64,000 bases of DNA, from assembly GCA_032718565.1 (NCBI GenBank), contig JAVGVS010000498.1:1-64000 (forward strand), written 5' to 3'. Within the stretch, counting starts at the first letter, position 1. Every line of letters starts with the position of its first letter. Made by a program: the position numbers and the translations under genes. Below, piece after piece: positions 1 to 11,520 of the stretch. The stretch is from Distichodus sexfasciatus (lineage: Eukaryota > Chordata > Actinopteri > Characiformes > Distichodontidae). Under the pieces are notes generated by a model. That model saw nothing but the letters and a program-made list of their open reading frames with translations, ran no database searches and was not told the origin of the DNA.

Positions 1-1428
1 AAATATGATCAGCAGTCAAAATGTAAATATACTTGTAAACATTTTTCACTCTTTCTGCCTTTCTTCACACACAGTAGTCCCACAATTTAATAGTTTTTTA
101 GACATTTTAGTTTTTTGGCATCAAATTTCTTTCAAAGTCAAGCCTGGTAGTGGTGGTGACCTAGCTGTTGGATACTTTTTGGATGGATCAAGAGCTTGTG
201 GCTTTGCGCCAAGTTCAATTTTGCCTCCAGCACTACCACCACTAAGCCCCTGAGTGAGACCCCTACCCCCAAATTTGTCCCAGGGAGGCTGGACCTGTAA
301 TTAGGAAAATGGAAGCGTTCATGGAAAAATGTTTCTGCTAATCGTCGTGAAACCTAAATAAACGTGTGTAACGGCAGGGATGTCCACATTTGCTATGAGC
401 CAGTATGTTACAGGTTTAGTTTTTCCATCTCCTTGGCTGTCCAGGCCTGCTGGGGTTTGCTCTGTGTGTCCCAAATATCACCGGTCTCCCGTTGAAAGAG
501 GCAGGGACGCAAAAGCCGAGGGAGGAGGTAAAAAGAAAAAGAAAAAGGGAGGAGCAAAAAAAAGAGAAAGTTGTCAGAAGAACATCCCGGTCTCGCCGTG
601 ACTTCAAAAGCTCCCCTTCCCCAGGATATTAAGCGACTGTGATGAAAAATTTAGCGAGCGTTAAATAAGGCGCTTTGAAGTGATCTGTTTTGGCTCAGCA
701 GTCTCCGAATTTCCGGAGCCCCTCTGCTATCACCACCATGTTGGGTAGGGAAGGGGGGGAAAGACCTCCACAAAGCCCAGGAATCGGGGGCAGCCTGACA
801 AGATGCCAACATTAACATTACAGCCAGTGGCACCGGCCCGGAGAGGGAGGGATGGGACGTTGGCTTTCCCCCGTCTTCTTCACTCATCCCCCTTTTCTCT
901 TCGTTTCTCCTTTTCCTCCCACTTTGCTGTCACCCTTTGCCCTCCAGTTATGCTAGACATCTGTTGCTCATATGTTAGTTTTTGAAAATGAGCTTCCAGT
1001 TCAGCGGGGACTTGTGTAACACGATAGATCTAGCAGGAGGTACAGCTCAGGGCTGCTGGAGACAAAAACCAATGATGGCCTCCTTTTTTACTGCACAGAA
1101 TAAGTTTTCTTACGAAGAGGGTTTTCATTTGGGTGCAGTTTTTTTGACGTTCTGGATATGAAGACTCAATGAGTGAACTCTCAGATACTCATATGCAGGT
1201 TAGATACTGTAGATGCAGGTTAAAAAATGATAGTAAAAAATGTGATTTTTGTAACACTGATTTATGTAGTTCTAAAATCTGTGCTGTATCAATTGTTTGT
1301 TATATTGAAATATTTTTAAAAACAGTGCGAGATGAAACCATACTATTCGTGTTTATATGGTGCGTTACGCAACTTTTTTGCAGCACTCTGTATAGGCACT
1401 CAGTCATAAAGCACAGCGCTTAAGTATT
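1..1428. other. Apparently unique intronic DNA
   Basis: No gene or complete transposon is seen. A purine-rich tract (A/G with runs of A) lies around 505-568. Two pyrimidine-rich stretches lie around 880-930. The open frames here are short and lack splice context or recognisable domains. Confidence 0.5.
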
Positions 1429-2803
1429 TGTGACTCTGCACGGCAAAACCAGTCACTTGTCGCAACGGAGGTTTCCGAGAAAAACGAGCGTTTATGTTGC
1501 GTGGGGTAAAGTGTTGGATTTTTTGTTTTTAGTGTTTTGAAACAGTGGAAGGTCTATACTGTACTGTTGTGAATAAATTTTGCTGAAAAACTTACCCTTT
1601 CCCAGAGGTGGACAAAGTAGTTAACTTCATTACTTAGGTGAAAGTACAGATACCACTAGTCAAATGTTACTCCAATACAAGTGAAAGTCGTTCAGTCAAA
1701 TTTTTACTTAAGTTAAAGTACTGAAGTACTTGTTTTAAAAAATACTTAAGTATTAAAAGTACATCATCTTTCACCACATTGTTGCATTATTGCCACAACA
1801 CTTACAATACCTAATGGCTCTGACTAGCTTGTAGATGCTGTAGAATGAGGAACTGGTGGAATGTTAAAGAATGAAACACAACCCCAACTTAATCAGGAGA
1901 ACAGCTGTAAATGCAGCTCAGAACATCAAATGAACATTCCGACCTGCTTAAACCCCAGCTCTACACCTCTAGCTTCTTGACTTTCCAACAGCAACAATGT
2001 TTTAATCAAGACAGAAAACAGCAGAACTGTCTGAACTTGGTTTTATAGTTCCAGTCTACAGGTGTGACGTAACCCTACTGATAGACTGTCACCTGCCAAA
2101 CAACCAATCACGTTTAAGAAAAGGGAGAATAACATCCACTTTATCCACAGATTTGAAAGAAACAAGTAACGAGAACCTTGATAGAAATGTAGTGAAGTAA
2201 AAAGTACAGTATTTGTCTTTCAAATGTAGTGAAGTGAAAGTCGTAAGTTTCCAAGAAAAATACCACTCAAGTAAAGTACAGATACTCAGAATCTCTACTT
2301 AAGTACAGTACTCAAGTAAATGTACTTAGTTACTGTCCACCTCTGCCCTTTCCATCCTAAAAACGTGACTTTCTTGAGGTGAGGAATTCAATTCCAGCAG
2401 AATGTTACAAGTTTCTGTTTTGACCGCTCTACTTCAATATTTACGGTAAATCCACTGGTTGACTAGCGTGAAGATATTTCTCCGGAATCCATCTCCGTCT
2501 CCCGAGTTAACCTAACGCAGGTAGGCTATCCATGTGGCTGTGAATGCAGCGTAAGCTACCGTAAATGCAAACGTAGCCGTGACCGCACCAAGTGTCTGTG
2601 AGTGCTACGGCGATAGTCAACTTCAAAGGCAGATTTCTCCGTTTCTCACTTGGCGTGACAGGAAAAACCCGACTCCTTTGAATGTTCATATCTCAGTCAT
2701 ATGTCGTCCGATTCATTCCATATAGGTATCGTTTTGAAGCTTTCATAATAACTCAATTTTGAGAATGTGCGACAAGCGACTGCTTTTGCCGTGCAGAGTC
2801 ACA
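1429..2803 (+). mobile_element. MITE-like inverted-repeat element, copy 1 (with a nested insertion)
   Basis: The ends are inverted repeats of about 36 bp: TGTGACTCTGCACGGCAAAA at 1429 and its near-complement ending at 2803. There is no transposase. Without the nested insertion it is about 624 bp. Related copies in this window are at 17314-17943 (inverted), 43306-43629 (truncated, inverted), 47641-48289 and 62673-63318. The superfamily is uncertain: one copy is flanked by TA on both sides, suggesting Tc1/mariner-type mobilisation, but this copy has no clear TA duplication. Confidence 0.8.
1603..2345. mobile_element. hAT-like non-autonomous element nested in MITE copy 1
   Basis: 743 bp with terminal inverted repeats CAGAGGTGGACA / TGTCCACCTCTG (the right end reads CTGTCCACCTCTG). 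It is flanked by a perfect 8-bp duplication CCCTTTCC at 1595-1602 and 2346-2353, the length typical of hAT elements. Subterminal regions are rich in repeated AAGTA/TACTT words. The last MITE copy has a single CCCTTTCC at the matching place (62840-62850 area), which is the pre-insertion state. No transposase coding is seen. Confidence 0.88.
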
Positions 2804-3260
2804 TTTGTCTGCTAAATGCCATAAATGTAACTGCAAAGCTGTGTTTTAGTCGCAGATAAAAGCCCTCAACCTGACGCACCTTCACATTTGATCAGCGATC
2901 AACAATTGCTATTTGTGAACACTACAAAGGTCAAACAAGCTTGGCAACTAGAATCTCCTGACCAAATATCTAGCCTGTTTAGTAACTGAACTGGTCGCTA
3001 ATGAGCTACGGCCAGTGAGAGCGCAGGATGCGAGGTGGATGACCTCTGCTCAGCTCACAAAAAACGTTATTCATTTCTTTATCTTTTCATGAGCTTTTTA
3101 AAACAATGTATCATCGTGCAAACCATAGCTTTCTCACATCACTTGGTTGGAACATTGTTGGGTTGACCATATGGAGCAGTTGTGCTGAAAATGGTGTGGT
3201 TGGTGAGCACAGTGGTGTAGTTGCTCTCTTCCTACTACACAACTGTCTGATTGTGATTTA
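2804..3260. other. Unassigned intronic DNA
   Basis: No gene, tandem repeat or complete element is visible in this stretch. Confidence 0.5.
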
Positions 3261-3508
3261 GCGTCAATAGTGTAACGGTTAGGGAGTTGGACGGTCACCG
3301 TTTCGAGTCCCAAACAGGTAAATGGTGCCACTAAGGTACTCATGAGCAAGGTTACTTTCCCCATGCGCTGCTTCCTGGGTGCAGCACGTCTGCTGGCCAC
3401 TGCTCCTTCATGGATGGGTCAAGTGCAAGGATCATATTTCGTTGTGGTGCACTGTGGGCTGTGCTGTGCTGTGTTCACAATGACAAATAATGACTCATTT
3501 GACTCACT
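3261..3508 (+). mobile_element. tRNA-derived SINE, copy 1 (+)
   Basis: It has a tRNA-like head (AGTGTAACGGTTAGGGAGTT, with a weak B-box at TTCGAGTCC). The shared family body follows: GGTACTCATGAGCAAGGT, then ATGGGTCAA, GTTGTGGTGCACTGTG and the tail TGTTCACAATGACAAATAAT. The same body recurs about ten times on both strands in the window. It is a decayed retrotransposon copy, not a functional tRNA gene. Confidence 0.85.
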
Positions 3509-4133
3509 GATAAGCATATATGTGGAGAGTGAGTGACAATCTAGGAATTTTTTTTTTTTTAGCGGGTAATTCCATGATGAGCGATAATGATGTGCCTTTT
3601 AATGCATGGGCAGAGAAAATAAACCGTATTTTAAATTTTTAAGCAATTGCAATTATTCTTTTATTTTTGATTACATCGTTTAACACCTGAAAAGGTAGTA
3701 GTCCTTTCCGTGTGGTCATTATTTCTGAGTTGCTTCTCTTTTTCCCCACTTTTTATATTTCTTCTGAAAGCAGTTTTGTAGGAAGCTGTCAGAAGCTGAG
3801 ATGCATTATGGTGAAGTCGTGCACCGGGCCGAGCCCTGCGGCTATGAATGGCTGGCACCTAGCAGGAAAAACACACACGGTGTTTGCTAACAATGTAACA
3901 CCCGAAAACACACAGCAGCAGCTGGCGGTAAACGCTAGCAGCTCCCGCGGAGACGGAGGCGTTTCCCGCTCGGCCCAGCGCCGGACCTGCGTGACTCTCA
4001 GGACTGATTTAGTGCTTGTGTGTGTGACTAAACCTTCCCTCCCGATTTCTGTCACTTCTTTTTCCTCTCCCTGCCTGAAAGTGCTTTTAGGTAAGAAAGG
4101 ATGGAGGGGGTGGACGAGGAGATCGGAGAGAGC

Positions 4134-4167
<34 letters not shown>

Positions 4168-4829
4168 GAGAAAGCACTCTTTCAGAAGCCCCTGCTGGGA
4201 CAGTGGCATTGTCATGTGTTTTTCTCAGTCAAGGTCGGCAGAAAATGTCAGAGCAGGTGTGTGTCTGTCACTGAGTGGCCTGCCAGCGCCGCCCCCGAGC
4301 GCCCACACGCCACGCTGTGACATTGGAGCAACACACACACCTTATTACCTCTGCTCCCAATAAAACCACTGTCCACAAGAAGTTCCCTCCCAGGGTTTAG
4401 CTGTCCAGAATCCGGCCTGCGTGAGAGAGCTCTAATCTGACGTGACGTGACGTGACCCCTCCGCACGTCCGTTTGTTTTGTGTCCGTTTTTTTTTTCTCC
4501 TTAGCTACATGATTAAGCAAATGTGAAGCATGATTTAGGAAATCTTGTAACAGAAGGAAATGTGCTTTGCACACAGGATAAATGCTGTTCAACTTGGCAA
4601 GTCGAACAAACAGGATCTGAACATTCAGTATGTGTGTGTGGGGGTAGAGCTGGGCGGTATGACCTCAAATAAATATCACAGTTAATTTTATTTAGAGTTT
4701 ACCCACTTTTTTGTATGATTTTTTTTTTCCCTCAAAGTCCACTGACAAGGTGTGTAGTGTAATATGTTTAACTATTAAAGTGGGGATATTCTTGACGATT
4801 AGAGGTTCTGAATGCCAGTGTGCTGAAGC
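3509..4829. other. Intronic DNA with a (GA)n microsatellite
   Basis: A (GA)n run with GC interruptions lies at about 4126-4172. At 4642-4670 the text GAGCTGGGCGGTATGACC resembles the end of a common fish inverted-repeat element, but its partner end was not found. A 202-codon open frame at 3712-4320 runs straight through the GA repeat and shows no domain; I do not call it a gene. Confidence 0.5.
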
Positions 4830-5050
4830 GCTTTTTAGGTATTTGTGAGGACCCGAGTTTCCCCTTAAAGTTTGGAAGACCGGAGATTTGTCCGTTTTTG
4901 TGGCTTTGTGAGAACATTTTCTGCATGTGAGGGCTAAAGAGGAAATGGAAAAGTTGCAGGTTTGTTTAAAAAACAGAAAAATTAAGTTCAACATCAAATT
5001 TGGCTGATTTTTGTGGCTTTGTACCTTTTAAATGTGAGGATTGTTCTGAC
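4830..5050. repeat. Dispersed 'TTTTAGGTATTTGTGAGGA' repeat, copy
   Basis: It begins TTTTTAGGTATTTGTGAGGA and contains GTTTCCCCTTAAAG and TTTTTGTGGCTTTGTGAG, a pattern also present at 7247-7290, about 7645-7980 and 51193-51290. In two cases it sits beside a (GT)n run. It resembles the teleost repeat containing GTCCCC...GTGAGGACC blocks. Function unknown. Confidence 0.55.
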
Positions 5051-7243
5051 TTCTGGTTATATGTGAGAAACTAAGTGGTGAAAGATTTGCTTTTGCTTAC
5101 AGAGGTCAAGATAAGGATGAGGTGTAACTTTAGGTTTTGTCCACTCATTCTGAAAGTCAGTGGAAAGACCTCACAAAGAAAAGTATTTCTGCAGAGCAGA
5201 TCAGGTCTGAAACCCCCGATTCATTTACAACTCTTGTTTACCGAGGAGTTAATATCAGTACTTGATTCGGCGCCACGCGCGCAACGCGTTAATTGTGGCT
5301 TTTCGGGATCGGCTAATTGCAGAGACCCAAACCGTGATTGTGATTACTGCACGATTAATTGTGTAAGCTGTCTGTTAACCGAGCCGCCCAGATGGAAAGG
5401 GGGTTGAGTGGCACCAGTTTGCTGTGAGCAGATGTGTGGTAACAAAAGTTAGTAGATCAATTTCAGTGACACTTTTTATGATTTGGTTGATTCTTCCAGA
5501 TGATAACGCAGTACGTGGAAATGTTTGTGGCTGCAGATAACGAGCGCTACATCTCGATCTGAGTCATCGGGCAAAAATATGAGCTTTTTACCTGGCAAAA
5601 TGTGAAGCCAGAGCCGTTTATGGTTTAGAAGTGGCTCTGCCTATATCCAGAATGACAATCAGAATTAAGTTTGTTGTAAAGAATGTCCTCATGTACTTGG
5701 ATTTTAAGTTAAGGTCAAAAAGATACCAAGTACTAGAAGAGCACATTAAAAAATACACACATTTAAAGTGTAAGAAATACAGTATTTCACAGAATTTACC
5801 TAAATAAGTGCACAGGATGAAAAAAGAAGAGTAGATGACGTTTGCAGTGCACTGAAATGCATAACTAAAAGCAAAAAGTGTTCCGGGATGTTCAGTAGTG
5901 CAGAGTTCAACGTATGAGAGAGTTCACAGTCCACGGGGATAGCAACTGTTCTCTCTCACTCTCTCTTCCTCTCTGTCATGCGGCTCTGATTGCGGTTTGA
6001 GCATCTCTTTAAATGTGAGGTCTATTGTCCCCTCCGTTGCCTAATCAGTCTTGACAGCTCTGACTAACAGAAAAAGCCTGCGAGGTCCGCCGCTTACGCC
6101 GCAACGCCGCTCCCGGCCAGTAGATGGCGGTATTCCTCTTCTCACTCTCAGCTCCCGGGGACTCTCCTGGAACATTCTCTCACTCTCTCCCTCTTTTCCT
6201 CTCACTCTCTCTCATCGTCTCATCCGTCTCCCACTCTCCCTCTGCTCTACCTTTCACACTCTTCATTCTCTTCTCAAACTTTTTACTTTACTTTCTTGCT
6301 TTTCCCTCCACTGCTGTAATGAGGACAATGATTTGCCACTTTTCACTCTTGCTGTCACAAACACACACACACAAAATGGCGAGACCCAACGAAGGGTGGA
6401 GCGGCGCTGGTGGGGTGAGGGGGGTGATTTGAGAACCGGCGTCATCCGGCGCGAGGGTCACGCCACCAATTCCTAGCCTTTTGAAGACCGCAAAATTGTT
6501 GATCCGCGACGCGCGATTAGCATCCCTCCCCTATTGAGCGCGAGCCGTCCCGGGATGATAATGTCACCAGAATGTCACAATCTGTCTGCTGCCGGGGCGG
6601 CCGTCCTCTCCCGGTGTCACATTTGTGCTTACGCCCGAGCAATTGATCACCGGCGAGCGCGTCTCCCCTTTAATTGTGGTGGCACATTGCGCGTCTATTA
6701 GCCGTTTCGGTGATGGAGGACGCAGATGTGTGTTTATTTTTTTTTCTTGGTTCACCGATGCTTTCTGGTGGAGAATTTCAGGCCGAAGGTTGGCGTCGGT
6801 GGGTTTGTGGGTGGGTGGGTGGGTTGGTTTTGGGTGGGAAATGCCTCAGCAGCTGAGCACTGCTCGCTCTTGACAGGGAGGTTCCTCTGCCGCACCCCTG
6901 AAACGCGGTTCGGACGACCGGAGTGCCGTCGCTGTCGCCATTAGTGCCGTTTTCATTTGGCTTCAATCAGCTAATTGGATGTGAAGGGTGGCAGTCCCTT
7001 CTGTGGAAATGAAGGGCACGGATCCGTCTGCGGCGCCAGATTGCCTTTGTGTTCATCCTTGCGCCTCATCAACGCTGCGTTGCCCCGTGCCTTCGTAGTA
7101 TTACGTGTCATCGTTCATTTAGGTCCGCGTCTGGGGTTTTGACTCTGGATTTTTTTTTTCCTGTTCAGATTTTTTTCACAGGCTGTTTCTCAGATTTTTA
7201 AGCGTGTCGTTATTTGTCGTTGTGAACACACCACAACTATGAA
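5051..7243. other. Mostly unique intronic DNA with a G-rich tract
   Basis: No gene is seen. It includes a pyrimidine-rich stretch around 6170-6310 and a strong G-quadruplex-type motif at 6801-6838. The part from about 6480 to 7080 is more GC-rich and sequence-complex than its surroundings. Confidence 0.5.
6801..6838 (+). other. G-quadruplex-type motif
   Basis: It contains at least five GGG runs separated by 1-5 bases (GGGTTTGTGGGTGGGTGGGT and on to GGGTTGGTTTTGGGTGGG) on the + strand, which is the pex14 sense strand. It fits the usual G3N1-7 quadruplex pattern. Confidence 0.75.
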
Positions 7244-7246
7244 GGA

Positions 7247-7980
7247 GTTTTAGGTATTTGTGAGGGCCGGAAAAGAAAACGTCGGTATTGATCACAAAGT
7301 ACAAACTTTTTGATGGCAAAAGCTTGGTCTGTGTAGAGTGTAGATCACGACCCCAATGAACCACAGAACTAGCGGAAAGTGTGTGTGTGTGTGTGTGTGT
7401 GTCTGTGTTTGGGTGAAACATCTTAATTGACAAAGAGACACAAAGGTCTAATGATGTTGGGATTCCAACATAATAAAAACTCAAACAGAAAGAAAACAAA
7501 AGTAACAGAAAAGGTGTCCAATTTTTTGTCTAGTTTTACAGAGTGCATTGTAGAAAAGAGAAAAGACTTGCAGCTCAGGGAGGAGTGGCCCTTATTTGTC
7601 CTGTTTCTTCTCCTCTTCCTTCTTATCGTCTCCCTTCAGTTGTTAGTTTTTAGGAATTTGTGTGGAGCATTGTCCCCTAAAAATGGGAAAACCTAAGAAT
7701 CCTTTGACGTTGTTTTTGTCTGTATGAGGAGATTTTTGTCTCTGAGGTCGAGTTAATTTAAACGGAAAAAAAACATTTTGTTAAAGAAAAATAGGAAAAA
7801 GTTAAAGAGGGAAACATTTTTGCTTTTGGTGTTAGGAGTTCGTATTTAGGGACCTTATTGTTCCCTAAAAGACAGGAAAACTTGAGAATGGTCTTATTTC
7901 TGCAAAAAGAATTAACACTTAAATAAAAATCTTTTAGGTCACGGTTTAATGTGAAAAATTAAAAGAGTAAAATATGGGAT
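7247..7980. repeat. Cluster of dispersed 'TTTAGGNATTTGTG' repeats around a (GT)n run
   Basis: A (GT)n microsatellite lies at 7378-7402. Degenerate copies of the unit TTTTTAGGTATTTGTGAGG lie near 7247, 7648 and 7840, the latter two followed by TTCCCCTAAAA/GTCCCCTAAAA and AAAACCTAAGAA/AAAACTTGAGAA. They appear to be three diverged, direct copies of one ~200-bp unit. Confidence 0.55.
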
Positions 7981-8440
7981 AAGGTTAGGGTTGGCATTAT
8001 TTCCGTCTAGTTATTATGGGATCACTGGGAGGTTGCAAAGGTGTGTGTGTTTCTGACCTAGACTTATTTTGGTGACACGTTTTAGATTGCTCTCCTGCCA
8101 ACCAGGGAAGGACGTTGATCAGGGCAGGTAATTGAAGCCAACATTGATGTAATCTTCCCCATAACAATTATTTCGGTTATTTCAAAAAAAATTCTGGTAA
8201 TAATTTTAAAACAATAATTCGGTTTATATTTCCTCCAGAGGGTTTTCCGGTACTTCCCCTTCAAAACATACTGCTCACTGCGGTTGTATGTTTCCTACAA
8301 TTAATTTTAAATCACAAAGATAATGAAAGCAACCCAAAAAATACTCCAGTTCAGCTATTTGTGATATTGATTGATTGATTGATTTAGTTTTTGTCTTAGA
8401 TACCCGTTATACCTGTATATATGAGAAATTACAAGTATAA

Positions 8441-9195
8441 TCAGTATAAGAACAACACACACACAGTGCACCACAACCAAATGTGACCTCTGTATTTGAC
8501 CCGTCCTTGAAGGAGCAGTGGGGAGGGTTTTTTTTAGGCACCGACCAGGGAGCAGTGTTTCCTTGCTGACAAGTACAGTACTGTGCAAAGGTTTTAGGCA
8601 GGTGTGAAAAAATGCTGTAAACAAAGAATGCTTTCAGAAATATAAATAATTATTGTTTATTTTTATCAATTTACAAAATGCAAAGTGAGCGAACAAAAGA
8701 AAAATCTAAATCAAATCACTATTTGGTGTTACTACCTTCTGCCTTCAAACCAGCATCAATTCTTCTAGGTACACTTGCACAAAGTCAGGGATTTTGTAGG
8801 ATTATAGTCATTATATTATTTTGTAGGATTATAGGATTATAGATCTGTGGTTAGTTCTCCAAGATGTTTGGAACAACCTACCAGCCGAGTTCCTTCAAGA
8901 ACTGTGTGCAAGTGTACCTAGAAGAATTGATGCTGTTTTGAAGGCAAAGGGTGGTCACACCAAATATTGATTTGATTTAGATTTCTCTTTTGTTCATTCA
9001 CTGCATTTTGTTGATTGATGAAAATAAATGATTAACACTTCCATTTTTGAAAGCATTCTTTGTTTACAGCATTTTTTCACACCTGCCTAAAACTTTTGCA
9101 CAGTACTGTACCTCACCGGTACCTTTAGTGGTCCAGAACCGACGATCCTCTGATCACGGGGCCAACTCCCTAACCGTTATGTTATGAACTGCCCC
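8441..9195 (-). mobile_element. tRNA-derived SINE, copy 2 (-), split by a Tc1-like element
   Basis: Read on the minus strand, the tRNA-like head (GGGGCAGTTCATAACATAAC region) is at 9110-9195 and the body/tail at 8441-8575. The two parts join cleanly across the insertion 8576-9108. The body includes the family words GTGCACCACAACCAAATGTG and CCTTGCTGACAAGTA (here on the + strand). Confidence 0.83.
8576..9108. mobile_element. Deleted Tc1-like element nested in a SINE
   Basis: 533 bp between TA dinucleotides at 8574-8575 and 9109-9110. The ends CAGTACTGTGCAAAGGTTTT and AAAACTTTTGCACAGTACTG are inverted repeats, and the complementarity continues inward for about 200 bp (TTAGGCAGGTGTGAAAAAAT / ATTTTTTCACACCTGCCTAA). 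The centre (about 8790-8900) is too short to hold a transposase, so this is an internally deleted, non-autonomous derivative of a Tc1-type transposon. Confidence 0.9.
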
Positions 9196-10472
9196 CGAAA
9201 ATGCTAGAGGCCAGGCATAGGCTTATTTAGCTGCACTCGTCATTATGTCTATGGAATGTCCCCAAAAACATATTGAAGTAAACATGTGTGAGAGAGTGTG
9301 TGAGTGAGAGAACACCCCTTATCCGCTGCACAGTGAGATGTGTGGACTGTCACTGAATGTCATCATTGACTGTAAAAGTAGCAGGGTGGTGGTGGTGGTG
9401 GGGGGGGGGTTTGAAGGGGGGAAATAAAAGCTTCAAATTACAGGAAAGCAGCACTGCATTAAAGAACAAAGGAGATCGATGGCAGTACATTAAACTTTAT
9501 GCGATTGGAGGGGAAAAAAAATCAACTAATTAAAATTGATTACTCTTGCTTTGTAAAAGTGTTTCTGAATTAAATTATTGTATGAAAACATTTTGACCAA
9601 TTGAGGAGCTGAGGAAGTATCCATTACTGGATTGCTGCTGGAGTATTTGCGGTGAGCTGGAGCGAGTCGTTTGTTGTGCTCGACGTTTTATTCCCCCCCC
9701 CCCCTTTATTTTTGCCACCGTTTCATCCCCGCTCACCTTACCCTTCCTCTCCGTCACCCCGGCGGGGGCCTTTTACCTGAATTAAAAGGTGTTTTGTGAG
9801 AAGCGCCTGCCCTTTTCTCTTGGCGGGGCTGACGGTTAGTCCGGCTGGTTGGAGAGCTGTAGCTCTTTTTGCTTTATGGATGTGCTGCTCTCGGCCCTGA
9901 ATGTTCCCGCTCTGTTTTGCTTGAATGTGCTCTTATAACTTAGAATGACCAGCCCGGCTGGTGCATTATGGGAGTAATGGACGTTTCACTCTTTGAAAGT
10001 GTCATTGGTGCCAGTAGCTGTTTTGAGGTATTTTATAATTACATTTGCCCCCTGTAGGAAGTTACAGTGCCTCAGTAAAGCCGTGCGTCTTTCTGTTCTT
10101 CAGCGCGGCATTAAATATTGATATTTTTCCTGATATCAGGCCTGCAGCGAGGACCTTGGCACCCGGTCACTTCTCTGTGCTGTTGGTGACCTGCAGATAA
10201 AGCTGAACGTTAAATAAACTGGTTTCATCGGTTAATTTGAATATTTCGTTAAGGACGATGTATAAAAGGAAAATAGTGATTGGTGAGGATTTATTTAGGA
10301 GCCTTATGATTAGTGTGAGGACCAAACCTCAAGTCATAGACAGTAGTTAGGTTAGTGATTTTTGAATAAAGTAAATATGTTTAAAATTCATCAAAGGCAA
10401 ATAAAGTAATTTTTATTTTCAAAAGTTTTTCTTAAGGCATTGTTTCAAGAGGAATTTTTAATTTGGGTTTTA
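9196..10472. other. Mostly unique intronic DNA
   Basis: A GGT/G homopolymer run lies at about 9386-9411 and a C10 run at about 9692-9703. From roughly 9600 to 10210 the sequence is complex and repeat-free and could be constrained. No coding exon is seen. Confidence 0.45.
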
Positions 10473-10700
10473 AGTGAGTGGTTATTTGTCATTGTGAACA
10501 CAACACGCAGTGCACCACAACGAAATGCCACCCCTGCGTTTGACCCATCCGTGAAGGAGTAGAGGGCAGCTTTTTTGGCACCGTCCAGGGAGCAGTGCTT
10601 GGGGACCTTGGGGGACCTGGTAGTGCCTTTATCAGTCCAGGATTCAAACCGACAAGCCTTCGATCATGGGGCCAACTTCCTTACCGTTATGTTTAGGCCT
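10473..10700 (-). mobile_element. tRNA-derived SINE, copy 3 (-)
   Basis: On the + strand it starts with the inverted tail TTATTTGTCATTGTGAACAC, continues with GTGCACCACAACGAAATG and CCGTCCAGGGAGCAGTGCTT, and ends with the inverted tRNA-like head (B-box complement GGATTCAAACC, then CTTACCGTTATG). Near full length. Confidence 0.85.
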
Positions 10701-10942
10701 ACACCTTATTAGAGAAATGTCTTCTTCGACCTTAACCAGTGTGAGCTGCGAAGAGCAGAGAGCGTCACCCAGGGAGCAATTCCTGGTCTAAAATTACTTC
10801 AAGAAATATGTGATGCTGTTAAACTGTTTACATTGTTAAAATTAAAACAAAACTTACTTGAAACTTAGCAAAATATTACTTGTGAGCAGTAGTGTTGGTC
10901 AAATGAAAAATATGAAATAATTATGGATTAATTATTTATTAT

Positions 10943-11520
10943 AGCCACACTACCAGTCGAAAGTTTGGACACCACTTCCCATTCAATGTTTTTTCTTTAT
11001 TTTCATAACTATTTACATTGTAGATTCTCACTAACGGCATCAAAACTATGAATGAACTGTGTAAGGGCTATTTGACCCAGAAGGAGAGTGATGGAGTGCT
11101 GCGCCAGATGGCCTGGCCTCCACAGTCACCTGACCAAACCCAATCGAGATGGTTTGGGATGAGATGGACCGCAGAGTGAAGGCAAAAGGGCCAACAAGTG
11201 CTCAGCATCTGTGGGAACTCCTTCAAGACTGTTGGAAAACCATTTCAGGTGACTACCTCATGAAGCTCATCGAGAGAATCCCAAGAGTGAGCAAAGCAGT
11301 GATCAAAGCGAAGGGTGGCTATTTTCAAGAATCTAAGATATAAAACATGTTTTGGGTTATTTCACACTTTTTGTTTACTTCAGAATTCCGTATGTGTTCA
11401 TTCATAGCGCCTTCAGTGAGAATCTACAATGGAAATGATAATGATAATGATAGTCATGATAATAAAGAATAAAACATTGAATGGGAAGGTGTGTCCAAAC
11501 TTTTGACTGATAGTGTGTAT
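10943..11520 (+). mobile_element. Tc1-like transposon, large internal deletion
   Basis: The inverted ends are CACACTACCAGTCGAAAGTT and its partner AACTTTTGACTGATAGTGTG. The match continues through GGACACC / GGTGTGTCC, ATTCAATG / CATTGAAT and TTGTAGATTCTCAC / GTGAGAATCTACAA. Only the 3' part of the transposase gene remains inside. Exact outer bases are uncertain by a few bp because the flanks are AT-rich. Confidence 0.85.
11054..11343 (+). pseudogene. Tc1-like transposase, C-terminal remnant
   Basis: Read in two frames, this encodes LCKGYLTQKESDGVLRQM and WPPQSPD, then NPIEMVWDEMDRRVKAKGPT and SAQHLWELLQDCWKTISGDY, ending GGYFQESKI and a stop at 11341-11343. This is the conserved end of Tc1-family transposases (DDE/D recombinases that cut at TA). 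The N-terminal DNA-binding domains and the first two catalytic acids are missing. A one-base loss near 11134 (after the SPD codons) shifts the frame. The NPIE segment with the last catalytic acid is kept, but the copy cannot be active. It lies inside the inverted repeats 10943-11520 and is transcribed in the pex14 sense only passively. Confidence 0.88.

Noticed and set aside
1..253. 82-codon open frame at the window start
   Set aside because: No domain, no matching pex14 peptide and no splice donor in the right place.
3712..4320. 202-codon open frame
   Set aside because: It crosses the (GA)n microsatellite, giving an Arg/Glu block; no known domain, and it is intronic to pex14.
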